Of a stretch of DNA of 60,494 bases, positions 43,747 through 54,987 are shown in pieces. Source of the stretch: Fictibacillus arsenicus (GTDB lineage: Bacteria; Bacillota; Bacilli; Bacillales; Fictibacillaceae); NCBI RefSeq assembly GCF_001999465.1, contig NZ_MQMF01000006.1, positions 1 to 60,494 of the forward strand, given 5' to 3'. Position 1 is the stretch's first letter. Every line of letters starts with the position of its first letter. Both the position numbers and the translations under genes were made by a program. The notes under the pieces are model-generated. The model ran no database searches. It saw only the letters and a program-made list of their open reading frames with translations, and had not been told where the DNA came from.

Positions 43747-43935
43747 ATGGCTAAGAAATTAGAAATCACCCTCACTCGCAGTGTTATCGGCCGTCCGGAA
43801 AACCAGCGTGTTGTTGTTAAGACACTAGGTTTGCGCAAAATGCACCAGACAGTTGTGCACGAAGATAACGCGGCTATCCGCGGTATGGTTAACAAGGTAT
43901 CTCACCTTTTAACAGTGAAAGAATTAGAAGCTTAA
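43747..43935 (+). CDS. rpmD: Ribosomal protein L30
   Basis: 62-residue L30: [39 protein letters not shown] and [24 protein letters not shown] precedes the ATG. 14 bases after rpsE and 31 before rplO. Confidence 0.97.
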   Translation: MAKKLEITLTRSVIGRPENQRVVVKTLGLRKMHQTVVHEDNAAIRGMVNKVSHLLTVKELEA

Positions 43936-43966
43936 TAAGATAAATAAATCATGAGGAGGTGCTCAG

Positions 43967-44407
43967 ATGAAACTTCATGAGTTGAAGCCATCAGAAGGAT
44001 CCCGTAAAGTTCGCAACCGTGTAGGTCGCGGTATCGGATCAGGAAATGGTAAAACAAGTGGTCGAGGACATAAAGGTCAAAACTCACGTTCAGGCGGTGG
44101 AGTAAGACCAGGATTCGAGGGTGGACAAAATCCACTGGCACGTCGTTTACCGAAGCGCGGATTCACAAACCCTACTCGTAAAGAGTATGCAGTTGTAAAT
44201 CTTGAGAAGCTTGTACGTTTTGAAGAGGGCACAGAGGTAACTCCTGAACTTCTTCTTGAAACAGGAGTAGTAAGCAATCTTAAGAACGGTATTAAAGTAT
44301 TAGGTAATGGCAAGTTGGAAGTTAAGCTTACAGTTAAGGCGCACAAATTCTCTGTTTCTGCTAAAGAAGCAATTGAAGCAGCGGGCGGAAAAACTGAGGT
44401 GATCTAA
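43967..44407 (+). CDS. rplO: Ribosomal protein L15
   Basis: Late-assembly 50S protein. 146 residues with the glycine-rich N-terminal extension ([20 protein letters not shown], then [20 protein letters not shown]) and a C-terminal globular part ([21 protein letters not shown]). TGAGGAGGTGCTC precedes the ATG. Its TAA shares one base with the secY ATG. Confidence 0.98.
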   Translation: MKLHELKPSEGSRKVRNRVGRGIGSGNGKTSGRGHKGQNSRSGGGVRPGFEGGQNPLARRLPKRGFTNPTRKEYAVVNLEKLVRFEEGTEVTPELLLETGVVSNLKNGIKVLGNGKLEVKLTVKAHKFSVSAKEAIEAAGGKTEVI

Positions 44408-45708
44408 TGTTCCAGACAATCTCCAACATCATGCGTGTGGGTGATCTGAGAAACAAAATATTGTTTACACTTGCGATGCTGGTGGTGTTCCGTCTTGGAA
44501 CATTCATCCCAGTACCTGGTGTGAATCGCGATGTATTGAAATTCAGTACGGGCGACAGTGCTAACATTTTTGGTTTTTTAAATACGTTTGGCGGTGGAGC
44601 GTTACAAAACTTCTCCATTTTCGCTATGGGTATCATGCCGTACATTACAGCATCGATCATCGTGCAGCTTTTGCAGATGGACGTTGTGCCGAAGTTTACG
44701 GAATGGAGTAAGCAAGGTGAAGTCGGGCGAAAGAAATTAGCTCAGTTCACACGCTATGGAACGATCGTTCTTGGTTTTATCCAAGCAATCGGTATGTCTA
44801 TCGGTTTTAACAATCTTTTTCCTGGACTTATTCAAAACCCTAGCATGACTACGTATCTATTTATCGCGTTAGTTTTAACTGCAGGTACTGCATTCTTAAT
44901 GTGGTTAGGTGAGCAGATTACCCTTAAGGGGATTGGAAACGGAATATCAGTTCTAATTTTTGCGGGGATTGTCGCAGCTATTCCTACAGCAGTTAACCAG
45001 CTTTTCACAACGCAATTCGAAGGCGGAAACGATCAGATGTTTATGCACATCGTTACGGTCGTACTCCTTGCACTTGCGATTGTACTCATCATTATGGGTG
45101 TTATCTTTATTCAACAAGGTGTTCGGAAAATCCCGATTCAGTATGCAAAACGGGTCGTTGGAACAAAGCCTGTTGGCGGCCAGTCTACTCATCTTCCGAT
45201 TAAAGTTAACGCAGCAGGTGTTATCCCGGTTATCTTTGCGATTTCCTTGATTATCACGCCAAGAACTGTTGCTGGTTTCTTCGGACAGAATGATGTTACG
45301 ACTTGGATTATCAACACGTTTGACTATACGAAGCCAGTCGGAATGATTATATATGCGCTCCTCATTATCGGATTCTCGTATTTCTATACGTTTATCCAAG
45401 TGAACCCGGAGCAAATGGCGGAAAACTTAAAAAAGCAGGGTGGATACATTCCTGGCATTCGTCCAGGGGCTAACACTCAAACTTATATAACAAGAATTCT
45501 GTATCGATTAACGTTTGTTGGATCTCTATTCCTGGCTGCAATTGCAGTCCTGCCAGTTGTCTTTACAGCAATTCCAGGTTTGAACCTTCCGCCAGCCATT
45601 CAAATTGGTGGAACAAGCTTGCTGATTGTTGTAGGTGTGGCACTAGACACCATGAAGCAAATTGAGAGCCAGCTGATCAAGCGGCACTATAAAGGCTTCA
45701 TTAAATAA
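44407..45708 (+). CDS. secY: Preprotein translocase subunit SecY
   Basis: Channel-forming subunit of the Sec translocon; partner of the SecE encoded at 17799. 433 residues with about ten membrane helices. Landmarks: RLGTFIPVPGVNRDVL, the plug region FGGGALQNFSIFAMGIMPYI, the ribosome/SecA-binding loop IPIQYAKRVVG, and YVN-type loop QMAENLKKQGGYIPGIRPG. It starts at the rplO stop (TAATG), so it is translationally coupled to L15. Confidence 0.98.
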   Translation: MFQTISNIMRVGDLRNKILFTLAMLVVFRLGTFIPVPGVNRDVLKFSTGDSANIFGFLNTFGGGALQNFSIFAMGIMPYITASIIVQLLQMDVVPKFTEWSKQGEVGRKKLAQFTRYGTIVLGFIQAIGMSIGFNNLFPGLIQNPSMTTYLFIALVLTAGTAFLMWLGEQITLKGIGNGISVLIFAGIVAAIPTAVNQLFTTQFEGGNDQMFMHIVTVVLLALAIVLIIMGVIFIQQGVRKIPIQYAKRVVGTKPVGGQSTHLPIKVNAAGVIPVIFAISLIITPRTVAGFFGQNDVTTWIINTFDYTKPVGMIIYALLIIGFSYFYTFIQVNPEQMAENLKKQGGYIPGIRPGANTQTYITRILYRLTFVGSLFLAAIAVLPVVFTAIPGLNLPPAIQIGGTSLLIVVGVALDTMKQIESQLIKRHYKGFIK

Positions 45709-45779
45709 GGGCGTGGGAAGATTATTCTTCCCGGCATGCTCTGTTTAAAAAAGACGATTGTGATTTATGGAGGGATTAG

Positions 45780-47176
<1,397 letters not shown>

Positions 47177-47190
47177 GTGAAGGTGATGAA

Positions 47191-47514
47191 ATGGTAAGCG
47201 AATCTGATTCGGTACCGAATATAGGACAACTGGTTCGGATACTAAAAGGAAGAGACGCAGATCGGCTTGGTGTAATAGTCGGCATTCTCGATGGACGTTT
47301 TGTTCTCGTAGCTGATGGTGATAAGCGCAAGTTCGATCGCGCCAAACGAAAAAACCTGAACCATTTAGAATTGCTAGATTTTATTTCTCCAGAAGTTGTT
47401 AAAAGCATTCTTGAAACAGGTCGTGTAACCAATGGCAAATTGCGTTATGCAGTAGCGAAGTTTTCCGACGAGAAAGTCATTGCTCTGAAGAAGGGAGATC
47501 AAGTCGATGGCTAA
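47191..47514 (+). CDS. KOW-domain protein related to eukaryotic L14e/L6e (YbzG-like)
   Basis: 107 residues. The N-terminal half is a KOW/SH3-like fold ([20 protein letters not shown], then [21 protein letters not shown]), a pattern of L14e/L27e-like RNA-binding proteins. A short helical tail follows ([21 protein letters not shown]). The position between map and infA is conserved in Bacilli, where the counterpart is called ybzG. It overlaps infA by eight bases. A role in translation is inferred from fold and context only. Confidence 0.85.
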   Translation: MVSESDSVPNIGQLVRILKGRDADRLGVIVGILDGRFVLVADGDKRKFDRAKRKNLNHLELLDFISPEVVKSILETGRVTNGKLRYAVAKFSDEKVIALKKGDQVDG

Positions 47515-47725
47515 AGATGATGTTATCGAGGTAGAAGGTACAGTTATTGAACCTTTGCCGAACGCCATGTTTCGTGTTGAACTAGAAAACGGACACAAAG
47601 TTCTAGCGCACGTTTCTGGAAAGATTCGTATGCACTACATTCGAATTCTTCCAGGAGATAAAGTAACCGTAGAATTGTCTCCGTATGACTTATCACGTGG
47701 TCGTATAACGTATCGTTTTAAATAA
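47507..47725 (+). CDS. infA: Translation initiation factor IF-1
   Basis: 72-residue OB-fold factor that fills the A site during initiation: [40 protein letters not shown] and [20 protein letters not shown]. Its ATG lies inside the end of the preceding KOW gene, with AAGGGAGATC upstream, so it is probably coupled. Confidence 0.98.
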   Translation: MAKDDVIEVEGTVIEPLPNAMFRVELENGHKVLAHVSGKIRMHYIRILPGDKVTVELSPYDLSRGRITYRFK

Positions 47726-47757
47726 TCAATGTACTCCGTGACATAAGGAGGTTATAA

Positions 47758-47874
<117 letters not shown>

Positions 47875-47895
47875 TATACAGGAGGTGCAAAAATT

Positions 47896-48261
47896 ATGGC
47901 ACGTGTTGCAGGTGTAGATATTCCTCGTGATAAGCGAGTAGTAATCTCATTAACATACATCTTCGGTATCGGTAAAACAAAAGCACAGCAAATTCTTGCT
48001 GAAGCTGGAGTTTCTGAAGATACACGAGTTCGTGATCTTACTGAAGATGAATTAAACAAAATCCGCGAAGTCATCGATGGACACAAAGTGGAGGGTGACC
48101 TTCGCCGTGAAGTTTCATTAAACATCAAGCGTCTTATCGAGATCGGAGCATATCGTGGTGTTCGTCATCGTCGTGGATTACCAGTACGTGGTCAAAACAC
48201 GAAGAACAACTCCCGTACTCGTAAAGGACCTCGTCGTACTGTAGCGAATAAGAAAAAGTAA
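47896..48261 (+). CDS. rpsM: Ribosomal protein S13
   Basis: 30S head protein whose C-terminal tail reaches the P-site tRNA. 121 residues: [38 protein letters not shown] and [20 protein letters not shown] with the basic tail. AGGAGGTGC precedes the ATG. Confidence 0.98.
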   Translation: MARVAGVDIPRDKRVVISLTYIFGIGKTKAQQILAEAGVSEDTRVRDLTEDELNKIREVIDGHKVEGDLRREVSLNIKRLIEIGAYRGVRHRRGLPVRGQNTKNNSRTRKGPRRTVANKKK

Positions 48262-48281
48262 GTAAAGGAGGTAAACTCTAA

Positions 48282-48677
48282 ATGGCAAAAGCACGTAAGA
48301 CTAATACACGTAAGCGTCGTGTCAAAAAGAATGTTGAAGTCGGCGTAGCACATATCCGTTCTACATTCAACAACACGATCATTACGATTACTGACACGCA
48401 CGGGAACGCAATCTCTTGGGCGACTGCTGGTCACCTAGGATTTAAAGGTTCTCGTAAGTCTACTCCGTTCGCAGCACAAATGGCAGCTGAAACAGCTGGT
48501 AAAACTGCAATGGAACATGGTATGAAGACGTTGGAAGTATCCGTTAAAGGACCTGGAGCTGGACGTGAAGCAGCAATCCGTGCCCTTCAAGCGGTAGGCT
48601 TAGAAGTAACAGCTATTCGTGATGTTACTCCTGTACCTCACAACGGTTGCCGTCCGCCAAAACGCCGTCGTGTGTAA
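48282..48677 (+). CDS. rpsK: Ribosomal protein S11
   Basis: S11 shapes the 30S platform by the mRNA exit. 131 residues: [40 protein letters not shown] and [18 protein letters not shown] with the conserved asparagine-glycine near the end. AAAGGAGGTAAAC precedes the ATG. Confidence 0.98.
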   Translation: MAKARKTNTRKRRVKKNVEVGVAHIRSTFNNTIITITDTHGNAISWATAGHLGFKGSRKSTPFAAQMAAETAGKTAMEHGMKTLEVSVKGPGAGREAAIRALQAVGLEVTAIRDVTPVPHNGCRPPKRRRV

Positions 48678-48746
48678 CGATATACACGGTATATAATTCC
48701 TTAACTTGTCTATAATGGTTATAGTAAAAGTTTTGGTAAAAGATAA

Positions 48747-48798
48747 GTCGGAATGCCTATGGGGAATTTCGGCTGGAACAATCCAGCCGAGATTCGAC
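48747..48798 (+). promoter_or_regulatory. Structured leader before rpoA
   Basis: TCGGCTGGA (48769-77) and TCCAGCCGA (48782-90) form a perfect 9-bp stem with an ACAA loop. An outer stem joins GTCGGAAT (48747-54, one bulged G) to ATTCGAC (48792-98). No T run follows. The rpoA ribosome binding site GAAGGAGGG starts ten bases later. TATAAT at 48711-16 has no good -35. The structure may set rpoA expression or protect the mRNA. Confidence 0.6.
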
Positions 48799-48820
48799 GT
48801 TTGAAGGAGGGTTCAGTTGA

Positions 48821-49765
48821 ATGATCGAAATCGAAAAGCCAAGAATTGAGACGGTTGAAATCAGCGACGATGCCACATACGGAAAGTTTGTTGTTGAACC
48901 ACTTGAACGTGGATACGGGACTACACTAGGCAACTCCTTGCGTCGTATCTTGTTGTCCTCACTACCTGGTGCAGCAGTTACATCTATTCAGATCAATGGC
49001 GTATTGCATGAGTTCTCAACAGTTGAAGGTGTGGTTGAAGATGTTACTACAATCATCTTGAACTTAAAGAAGCTTGCAATGAAGATTTACTCTGATGAAG
49101 AAAAGACACTTGAAATCGACATCCAAGGTGAAGGCGTCGTAACAGCTGGTGACATTACTCATGACAGCGATGTAGAAATCCTTAATCCGGATCTTCATAT
49201 CGCAACACTTGCAAAGGGAGCTCATTTCCAAATGAAGCTTCATGCTAAACGTGGTCGTGGTTATGTACAGGCAGAAGGCAATAAACGCGAAGACCTGCCT
49301 ATCGGTGTTATTCCTGTTGATTCAATTTACACACCTATTTCTCGTGTAAACTATCAAGTAGAAAACACTCGTGTAGGACAAGTAACAAACTATGATAAGC
49401 TAACGCTTGATGTATGGACTGATGGGAGCATTCGTCCAGAGGAAGCAGTTTCTCTTGGTGCGAAGATCATTAGCGAACATTTAAACATTTTTGTTGGCTT
49501 AACAGATCAGGCTCAGAACGCTGAGATTATGGTAGAAAAAGAAGAAGACCAAAAGGAAAAAGTTCTTGAAATGACTATTGAAGAACTTGATCTTTCTGTT
49601 CGTTCTTACAATTGCCTAAAGCGTGCTGGCATTAATACAGTACAAGAACTTGCGAATAAGTCTGAAGAAGACATGATGAAAGTGCGCAACCTTGGCAAGA
49701 AGTCTCTTGAAGAAGTTCAAGAGAAACTTGATGAGCTTGGTCTTTCATTACGCGCTGACGATTAA
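48821..49765 (+). CDS. rpoA: DNA-directed RNA polymerase subunit alpha
   Basis: 314 residues, the B. subtilis length. The N-terminal assembly domain has [20 protein letters not shown] and [19 protein letters not shown]. The C-terminal domain that contacts UP elements and activators is [20 protein letters not shown] followed by [20 protein letters not shown]. The ATG at 48821 is preceded by GAAGGAGGGTTCAG. A long structured gap separates it from rpsK. Confidence 0.98.
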   Translation: MIEIEKPRIETVEISDDATYGKFVVEPLERGYGTTLGNSLRRILLSSLPGAAVTSIQINGVLHEFSTVEGVVEDVTTIILNLKKLAMKIYSDEEKTLEIDIQGEGVVTAGDITHDSDVEILNPDLHIATLAKGAHFQMKLHAKRGRGYVQAEGNKREDLPIGVIPVDSIYTPISRVNYQVENTRVGQVTNYDKLTLDVWTDGSIRPEEAVSLGAKIISEHLNIFVGLTDQAQNAEIMVEKEEDQKEKVLEMTIEELDLSVRSYNCLKRAGINTVQELANKSEEDMMKVRNLGKKSLEEVQEKLDELGLSLRADD

Positions 49766-49823
49766 TTCGTAATACGCGCTTTTTCAAGACGAGAGAGAAA
49801 CGCGCAGAGGAGGGAATACAAGC

Positions 49824-50186
49824 ATGGGATACCAAAAGTTAGGTCGTGTATCTGCGGTTCGTAAAGCAATGCTTCGTGATTTAGCTACTGATTTAATCAT
49901 CAACGAGCGTATTGAAACTACAGAAGCACGTGCAAAAGAAGTTCGTAAATTTGCTGAAAAAATGATTACGCTTGGTAAGCGTGGAGACCTTCATGCTCGC
50001 CGTCAAGCTGCATCGTTCCTTCGTAACGAAGTAGCAGACAGTGAGTCTGGCCAAAGATCTCTTCAAAAACTTTTCAGTGATCTTGCACCTCGCTATGCTG
50101 AGCGTAACGGTGGTTACACTCGCATCGCAAAAATCGGCCCTCGCCGTGGTGATGGTGCACCAATGGTTATCATTGAATTAGTATAA
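49824..50186 (+). CDS. rplQ: Ribosomal protein L17
   Basis: 50S protein by the tunnel exit. 120 residues: [40 protein letters not shown] and [33 protein letters not shown] precedes the ATG. Last gene of the S10-spc-alpha cluster. Confidence 0.98.
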   Translation: MGYQKLGRVSAVRKAMLRDLATDLIINERIETTEARAKEVRKFAEKMITLGKRGDLHARRQAASFLRNEVADSESGQRSLQKLFSDLAPRYAERNGGYTRIAKIGPRRGDGAPMVIIELV

Positions 50187-50198
50187 TAAACGTTACTT

Positions 50199-50243
50199 AA
50201 AGGGCGGGATCAAGTCTTCAATGACAATCTTGCCCTTTTTTAT
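50199..50243 (+). terminator. Terminator of the S10-spc-alpha cluster
   Basis: AAAGGGCGGGAT (50199-50210) pairs with ATCTTGCCCTTT (50227-38), with two G-U pairs, followed by TTT-rich sequence. Confidence 0.88.
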
Positions 50244-50289
50244 TTTATTAAAAAGTTGATATAGAAAAGCTTTGTCGCTCTTTGGAAGA

Positions 50290-50420
50290 GTTGATTTGCG
50301 CTCCAGGTGCTCGCTTTCCGCGGGGCGTGCGGTGAGCCTCCTGGCGCTTTGCGCCCTTAGGAGTCTCCACCTGACCGCTCGTCCCGCAGGAGTCTCGCAC
50401 CTTGCGCTCCAATCAACTTG
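50290..50420 (-). repeat. Dispersed GC-rich repeat, copy E (full length)
   Basis: Runs from GTTGATTTGCGCTCCAGGTG to CTTGCGCTCCAATCAAC. The two ends are inverted copies (GTTGATT then GCGC and AGGTGC on both strands), and a central stem is formed by GGTGAGCCTCCTGGCGC / GCGCCCTTAGGAGTCTC. It is inverted relative to copy C. It fills the rplQ-ecfA1 gap together with an A-rich stretch that holds two copies of a 12-mer (AAAAAACAAAGC, 50441-50464). No gene is seen here. Confidence 0.9.
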
Positions 50421-50609
50421 TCAGAGAAGCAAAACAAAACAAAAAACAAAGCAAAAAACAAAGCAAAAAACCAACCCTTTAAAAAATTTTTTTAAAAACT
50501 ATTATTGATGTAAAGGAAATACAGCCTTTGCAGCAATAATTAAAAGAGTTTTAAGAACTAACTAGCAGAGAGCAGCTTAGATTAGCAGCAGCTAAGAGGA
50601 GGATGTCAC

Positions 50610-51440
50610 ATGGAGAGCATTATTTCGGTTAAGGATGTGACCTTTTTTTATCCGGGAGAAGAGACGGCCACGCTGAAAAACGTGAGCTTAGATGTATACA
50701 AAGGCGAGTGGCTTTCTATTGTTGGCCATAATGGTTCTGGGAAGTCTACTTTGGCTAAATTGCTGAATGGTCTGTTGCTGCCGAATGAGGGTACTGTAAA
50801 TGTTTCTGAGTACGTAACAGCGCGTGAGGATGACATTTGGGAAATTCGCAGACAGGTAGGAATGGTTTTTCAGAATCCGGATAATCAATTTGTAGGGACA
50901 AGCGTTCAAGATGATATTGCATTTGGTCTTGAAAACTTCGGTGTACCTCGTGAAGAGATGATTAAGCGGATCAATGAAAGTGTTCAGCGGGTCGGCATGG
51001 AAGCTTTCTTAAATCAAGAACCACATCAATTATCGGGCGGTCAAAAACAGAGAGTAGCGATTGCGGGTATTTTAGCACAAAAGCCTTCTGTCATCGTATT
51101 AGATGAAGCCACTTCAATGCTTGATCCAGTCGGCAGGATTGAAGTAATGGAGACAGTCCGTGAACTCAATCAAAATGAAGGCATCACTGTTATTTCAATC
51201 ACTCATGATTTAGAGGAAGCGCTAAGTGCAGACAGAGTTGTCGTCATGAAAATGGGGGAAAAAGCAGCAGAAGGAAAACCCGATACTATCTTTCAGCAGC
51301 GTGATTTGCTGAAGTCTGCTGGTCTGGATTTACCGTTTTCACTAAAATTAAGCGAAGCTCTTCGCAGGCAGGGAGTCGAGCTTGATAGAGGCTATTTAAC
51401 GCAGGAAGAGCTGGTGAATGCATTATGGAAATTAGCATAA
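50610..51440 (+). CDS. ecfA1: ECF transporter ATPase A1
   Basis: One of two ATPases of the shared energy-coupling module that serves vitamin and metal ECF transporters. 276 residues: Walker A GHNGSGKST at 39-47, Q-loop VFQNPDNQFVG, signature LSGGQKQRVAIAG, Walker B VIVLDEATSMLDP and switch histidine in ITHDLEEA. AAGAGGAGGATG precedes the ATG. It overlaps ecfA2 by 16 bases. Confidence 0.96.
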   Translation: MESIISVKDVTFFYPGEETATLKNVSLDVYKGEWLSIVGHNGSGKSTLAKLLNGLLLPNEGTVNVSEYVTAREDDIWEIRRQVGMVFQNPDNQFVGTSVQDDIAFGLENFGVPREEMIKRINESVQRVGMEAFLNQEPHQLSGGQKQRVAIAGILAQKPSVIVLDEATSMLDPVGRIEVMETVRELNQNEGITVISITHDLEEALSADRVVVMKMGEKAAEGKPDTIFQQRDLLKSAGLDLPFSLKLSEALRRQGVELDRGYLTQEELVNALWKLA

Positions 51441-52291
51441 AGCAACTCGAACATCGGTATATGCAAGGAACGCCATTTGAAAGGCGGGCTCTTCATGATG
51501 TGAACCTGGATATACCTGATGAAACATTCCTCGCGCTCATCGGACATACGGGGTCTGGAAAGTCGACACTTATTCAGCATCTGAATGGGCTGTTGAAACC
51601 ATCTGCTGGATCTATAAAAATGGGTGAAACGCTTTTAGAAGCTGGCGGGAAAAAGCAAGATTTAAAGCCGCTTCGCAAAAAGGCAGGAATCGTATTTCAG
51701 TATCCGGAACATCAGCTTTTCGAGGAAACAGTGGAAAAGGATATCATGTTCGGTCCCCGCAATTTTGGGATGGCAGAAGAGGAAGCGAAGAATACAGCTT
51801 CAAGAGTGATTGAGATGGTAGGATTGCCGCAAACGGTTTTAAGCAAATCACCGTTCGACCTAAGCGGAGGCCAGATGAGAAGAGTAGCGATCGCCGGTGT
51901 GCTTGCTATGAATCCAGAAGTTCTTATTCTAGATGAACCGACTGCAGGATTAGATCCAGCGGGTCGTGTAGAAATCATGGATTTATTTTACGATCTTCAT
52001 CAAAAAAACAAGTTAACAACTGTGCTTGTCACTCACAGCATGGAGGATGCCTCTAAATATGCGGATGAGATTGCTGTCATGCATAAGGGTGAACTTTACT
52101 TGCACGGGAAGCCAAGCGAAATTTTTAATGAGAGAAAAGCACTTCAAGAGGCAGGGTTGGATGTACCTGAAACGGTTCAATTTCTTTTGAAATGGAACGA
52201 GAAGTCAGGACAGAACCTGTCACTGTCGGATTTTACGATAGAAGAACTGGCTAAAAGTCTTGGACAAGCTCTCAAGAAGAGGGGGAGCTAG
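51425..52291 (+). CDS. ecfA2: ECF transporter ATPase A2
   Basis: Partner ATPase of EcfA1. 288 residues: Walker [10 protein letters not shown] at 40-48, [18 protein letters not shown], signature [13 protein letters not shown], Walker [14 protein letters not shown] and VTHSMEDA. The start lies within the end of ecfA1, and ecfT begins one base after its stop, so the three subunits are made together. Confidence 0.96.
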   Translation: MEISIKQLEHRYMQGTPFERRALHDVNLDIPDETFLALIGHTGSGKSTLIQHLNGLLKPSAGSIKMGETLLEAGGKKQDLKPLRKKAGIVFQYPEHQLFEETVEKDIMFGPRNFGMAEEEAKNTASRVIEMVGLPQTVLSKSPFDLSGGQMRRVAIAGVLAMNPEVLILDEPTAGLDPAGRVEIMDLFYDLHQKNKLTTVLVTHSMEDASKYADEIAVMHKGELYLHGKPSEIFNERKALQEAGLDVPETVQFLLKWNEKSGQNLSLSDFTIEELAKSLGQALKKRGS

Positions 52292-52292
52292 T

Positions 52293-53090
52293 ATGCTGCA
52301 AAATGTAATTATCGGTCAGTATTACCCGGCATCGTCTCCTCTGCACCGGATGGATTCACGCTCAAAGCTTATTGCTGCATTCTTTTATTTGTTCATTGTT
52401 TTTTTAGCCAACAATTGGATCACATACGGTCTTCTGATCGCTTTTACTGCTGTCACCATCTCAGCATCCAAAGTTCCGCTGCGGTTTTTATATAAAGGAC
52501 TTAAACCGATCCTTATTCTTGTAGTTTTCACGATGCTTCTGCACATCTTTTTAACAAAAGAAGGAGATGTGCTTTATAAAGCGGGCTGGTTAGAAATATA
52601 TGAAGGCGGAGTGATACAGGGTATCTTTATCGCGATGAGACTTCTGTTGCTCGTGTTGATGACCTCATTGCTTACGCTGACTACAACACCGATTGATATA
52701 ACAGACGGGCTTGAACATCTGCTTGGTCCGTTAAAAAAATGGAAGCTTCCTGTTCATGAGTTTGCTTTAATGATGTCGATATCTCTTCGATTTATACCGA
52801 CTCTTTTGCAAGAGACAGAGAAGATCATGAAGGCACAGATGGCTCGTGGTGCTGATTTTACAAGCGGACCGATAAAAGAAAGGGCAAAAGCCTTTGTTCC
52901 GCTTCTTGTTCCTTTGTTTGTGTCTTCTTTTAAGCGTGCAGAAGAGCTTGCACTCGCCATGGAAGCAAGAGGCTACCGCGGCGGTGAAGGCAGAACGAGG
53001 TTAAGAGCGCTAGAGTGGCATAACCGGGATACATTTGCCTTAGTGCTGCTTATCTTGCTGACAATATCGCTATTTTTATTACGCAGTTAA
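52293..53090 (+). CDS. ecfT: ECF transporter transmembrane subunit T
   Basis: Membrane scaffold of the ECF module. 265 residues, about six membrane helices, starting [20 protein letters not shown] and the [10 protein letters not shown] motif. The two coupling motifs that dock the ATPases are visible as QMARGADF and [10 protein letters not shown]. The ATG at 52293 follows AGAGGGGGAGC; the frame start at 52260 is inside ecfA2. No substrate-binding S component is encoded next to it, so this is a group II (shared) module. Confidence 0.95.
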   Translation: MLQNVIIGQYYPASSPLHRMDSRSKLIAAFFYLFIVFLANNWITYGLLIAFTAVTISASKVPLRFLYKGLKPILILVVFTMLLHIFLTKEGDVLYKAGWLEIYEGGVIQGIFIAMRLLLLVLMTSLLTLTTTPIDITDGLEHLLGPLKKWKLPVHEFALMMSISLRFIPTLLQETEKIMKAQMARGADFTSGPIKERAKAFVPLLVPLFVSSFKRAEELALAMEARGYRGGEGRTRLRALEWHNRDTFALVLLILLTISLFLLRS

Positions 53091-53104
53091 AAGGAGAAAC
53101 AACA

Positions 53105-53869
53105 ATGGCTCGTATGAAAGTAACCGTAGCTTATGACGGAACTGATTTTGCCGGATACCAAGTACAGCCTAGCGGAAGAACGGTGCAAGGCACGATTCAG
53201 TCTGTTCTCCAAAAGATGCATAAAGGAGAGGCTGTACAGATTTCAGCTTCTGGCCGTACTGATGCTGGTGTACACGCAGTCGGCCAAGTGTTTCATTTTG
53301 ATACAGAAATGATTATTCCAAGTGGTGCTTGGGGGAAAGCTTTAAACGCGATGCTGCCGGATGACATTCTTATAAAAGATGTGGAAGAAGTACCCGATTC
53401 GTTTCATTCTCGGTTTTCTGCAGAAAGCAAAGAGTATCATTATAAATTGCTCGTAAGTAAACAGCCTGACGTTTTTAAAAGGGACCACATGTTTCATTAT
53501 CCGTACCCATTGAATATGAGGGATATCCAAAAAGCATGCAGCTGCTTTTTAGGTACTCATGATTTCACTTCGTTTTCATCTGCACGTTCAGAAGTAGCGG
53601 ATAAGGTAAGAACGATCTTCTCATTGGATGTGCATGAGGAAGGTGAGTCTCTGACCTTTAAAATCAAAGGCAGCGGGTTTTTGTATAACATGGTGAGGAT
53701 AATCATTGGGACTCTTTTAGAGGTAGGACAAGGCAAAAGGAAGCCTGAAGAGATTATGACGATCATCGCAGGTAAAAACCGTGCATTGGCTGGCAAGACA
53801 GCACCTGCTCACGGACTTTATTTATATCAAGTAAATTACCAAGAGAATTACCAAGAGAATCATGAATAA
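53105..53869 (+). CDS. truA: tRNA pseudouridine(38-40) synthase
   Basis: Modifies U38-U40 in the anticodon arm. 254 residues: VAYDGTDFAGYQVQPSGRTV, the catalytic GRTDAGVHA with D53, and GSGFLYNMVRIIIGTLLEVG near the end. AAAAGGAGAAAC precedes the ATG. The last residues contain a short duplication (NYQENYQEN), from a 15-bp tandem repeat at about 53835-53864; it is probably harmless. It stands between ecfT and rplM as in B. subtilis. Confidence 0.96.
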   Translation: MARMKVTVAYDGTDFAGYQVQPSGRTVQGTIQSVLQKMHKGEAVQISASGRTDAGVHAVGQVFHFDTEMIIPSGAWGKALNAMLPDDILIKDVEEVPDSFHSRFSAESKEYHYKLLVSKQPDVFKRDHMFHYPYPLNMRDIQKACSCFLGTHDFTSFSSARSEVADKVRTIFSLDVHEEGESLTFKIKGSGFLYNMVRIIIGTLLEVGQGKRKPEEIMTIIAGKNRALAGKTAPAHGLYLYQVNYQENYQENHE

Positions 53870-53883
53870 TATTTAGGATACGC

Positions 53884-54008
53884 TTGACATCGTTGTTTAT
53901 ATATTATAAGATATTATTTGGTATTTCTAAAGATATCGTCCACATGCCCCGGAGATATTTTGGGAAATGTTCACATTGAATATAATTGAATTTGATTGAA
54001 GATACAGG
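53884..54008 (+). promoter_or_regulatory. Promoter and candidate L13 leader of rplM-rpsI
   Basis: TTGACA (53884-89) is followed at 17 bp by TAAGAT (53907-12) in an AT-rich stretch. The following leader has GATATC ... GATATT and CATGCCC / GGGAAATG pairings. An L13-type autoregulatory leader is known in this place in Bacillota; I recognise the position and general structure but not every conserved base. Confidence 0.5.
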
Positions 54009-54019
54009 AGGGAAAACAC

Positions 54020-54457
54020 ATGCGTACGACTTTCATGGCGAAAGCTTCTGAAGTAGAACGTAAATGGTTTGTGATCGACGCTGAAGGCAAGACTCTTGGA
54101 CGTCTATCCAGTGAAGTTGCTTCTATCCTTCGCGGTAAGCATAAGCCTATTTATACACCACACGTTGATACTGGTGATCACGTGATCATCATCAACGCAG
54201 AAAAGATCGAATTAACAGGTAAGAAATTGACTGACAAAATTTATTACCGCCACACTGGACACCCAGGTGGACTTCGTACGAGAACTGCATTAGAAATGCG
54301 TACAACTCGTCCGGTTCAAATGCTTGAGCTAGCAATCAAAGGTATGCTTCCAAAGAACAGCCTTGGTCGCCAAATGTTCAAAAAGCTTCACGTATATGCT
54401 GGAGCTGAGCACAACCATCAAGCACAAAAACCTGAAAACTACGAGTTACGCGGATAA
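54020..54457 (+). CDS. rplM: Ribosomal protein L13
   Basis: Early-assembly 50S protein. 145 residues, starting [59 protein letters not shown] and [20 protein letters not shown] are diagnostic. The ATG at 54020 follows ACAGGAGGGAAA; the frame start at 53996 is upstream of that site. Confidence 0.98.
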   Translation: MRTTFMAKASEVERKWFVIDAEGKTLGRLSSEVASILRGKHKPIYTPHVDTGDHVIIINAEKIELTGKKLTDKIYYRHTGHPGGLRTRTALEMRTTRPVQMLELAIKGMLPKNSLGRQMFKKLHVYAGAEHNHQAQKPENYELRG

Positions 54458-54474
54458 AAAAGGAGGGTATTTAC

Positions 54475-54867
54475 GTGGCACAAGTACAATATTATGGCAC
54501 TGGACGTCGTAAGCACTCCGTAGCGCGTGTACGATTAGTTCCTGGTGAAGGCCGTATCGTTATCAACGGACGTGACATAGACGAATTTTTCGGATTAGAA
54601 ACATTAAAGCTTATTGTTAAGCAACCACTTAACACAACTGAAACAACTGATAAGTATGACGTATTAGTAACTGTTCATGGCGGTGGATACACTGGACAAG
54701 CAGGAGCTATCCGTCACGGTATCTCTCGTGCGCTTCTAGAAGCAGATCCTGAGTACCGCGGATCTCTTAAAGCAGCTGGATTCCTTACTCGTGACGCTCG
54801 TATGAAAGAGCGTAAGAAGTACGGACTTAAAGGCGCTCGTCGTGCACCTCAGTTCTCAAAACGTTAA
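54475..54867 (+). CDS. rpsI: Ribosomal protein S9
   Basis: 30S head protein whose C-terminal tail touches P-site tRNA. 130 residues: [40 protein letters not shown] and the tail [17 protein letters not shown] with the terminal arginine. The start codon is GTG; AAAAGGAGGGTA precedes it. 17 bases after rplM. Confidence 0.98.
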   Translation: MAQVQYYGTGRRKHSVARVRLVPGEGRIVINGRDIDEFFGLETLKLIVKQPLNTTETTDKYDVLVTVHGGGYTGQAGAIRHGISRALLEADPEYRGSLKAAGFLTRDARMKERKKYGLKGARRAPQFSKR

Positions 54868-54883
54868 TCTTTATACGTTTATC

Positions 54884-54919
54884 AAAACCCTGTTCTCTTT
54901 TTGGAGAGCGGGGTTTTTT
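54884..54919 (+). terminator. Terminator of rplM-rpsI
   Basis: AAAACCCTGTTCTC pairs with GAGAGCGGGGTTTT (14 bp with two G-U pairs), then more Ts. Confidence 0.93.
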
Positions 54920-54987
54920 GTTTGCTTATGCTTTGTACCTTGTAAATAGCGACCCATGTGCGTAATTTGTCGAGGAATGTAAACTCG

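Noticed and set aside
48688-48716. rpoA promoter
   Set aside because: TATAAT at 48711 is present, but no acceptable -35 lies 16-18 bp upstream.
50272-50508. 78-residue plus-strand frame before ecfA1
   Set aside because: It translates repeat copy E and the A-rich 12-mer that follows, ending in a low-complexity KQKTKQKT tail.
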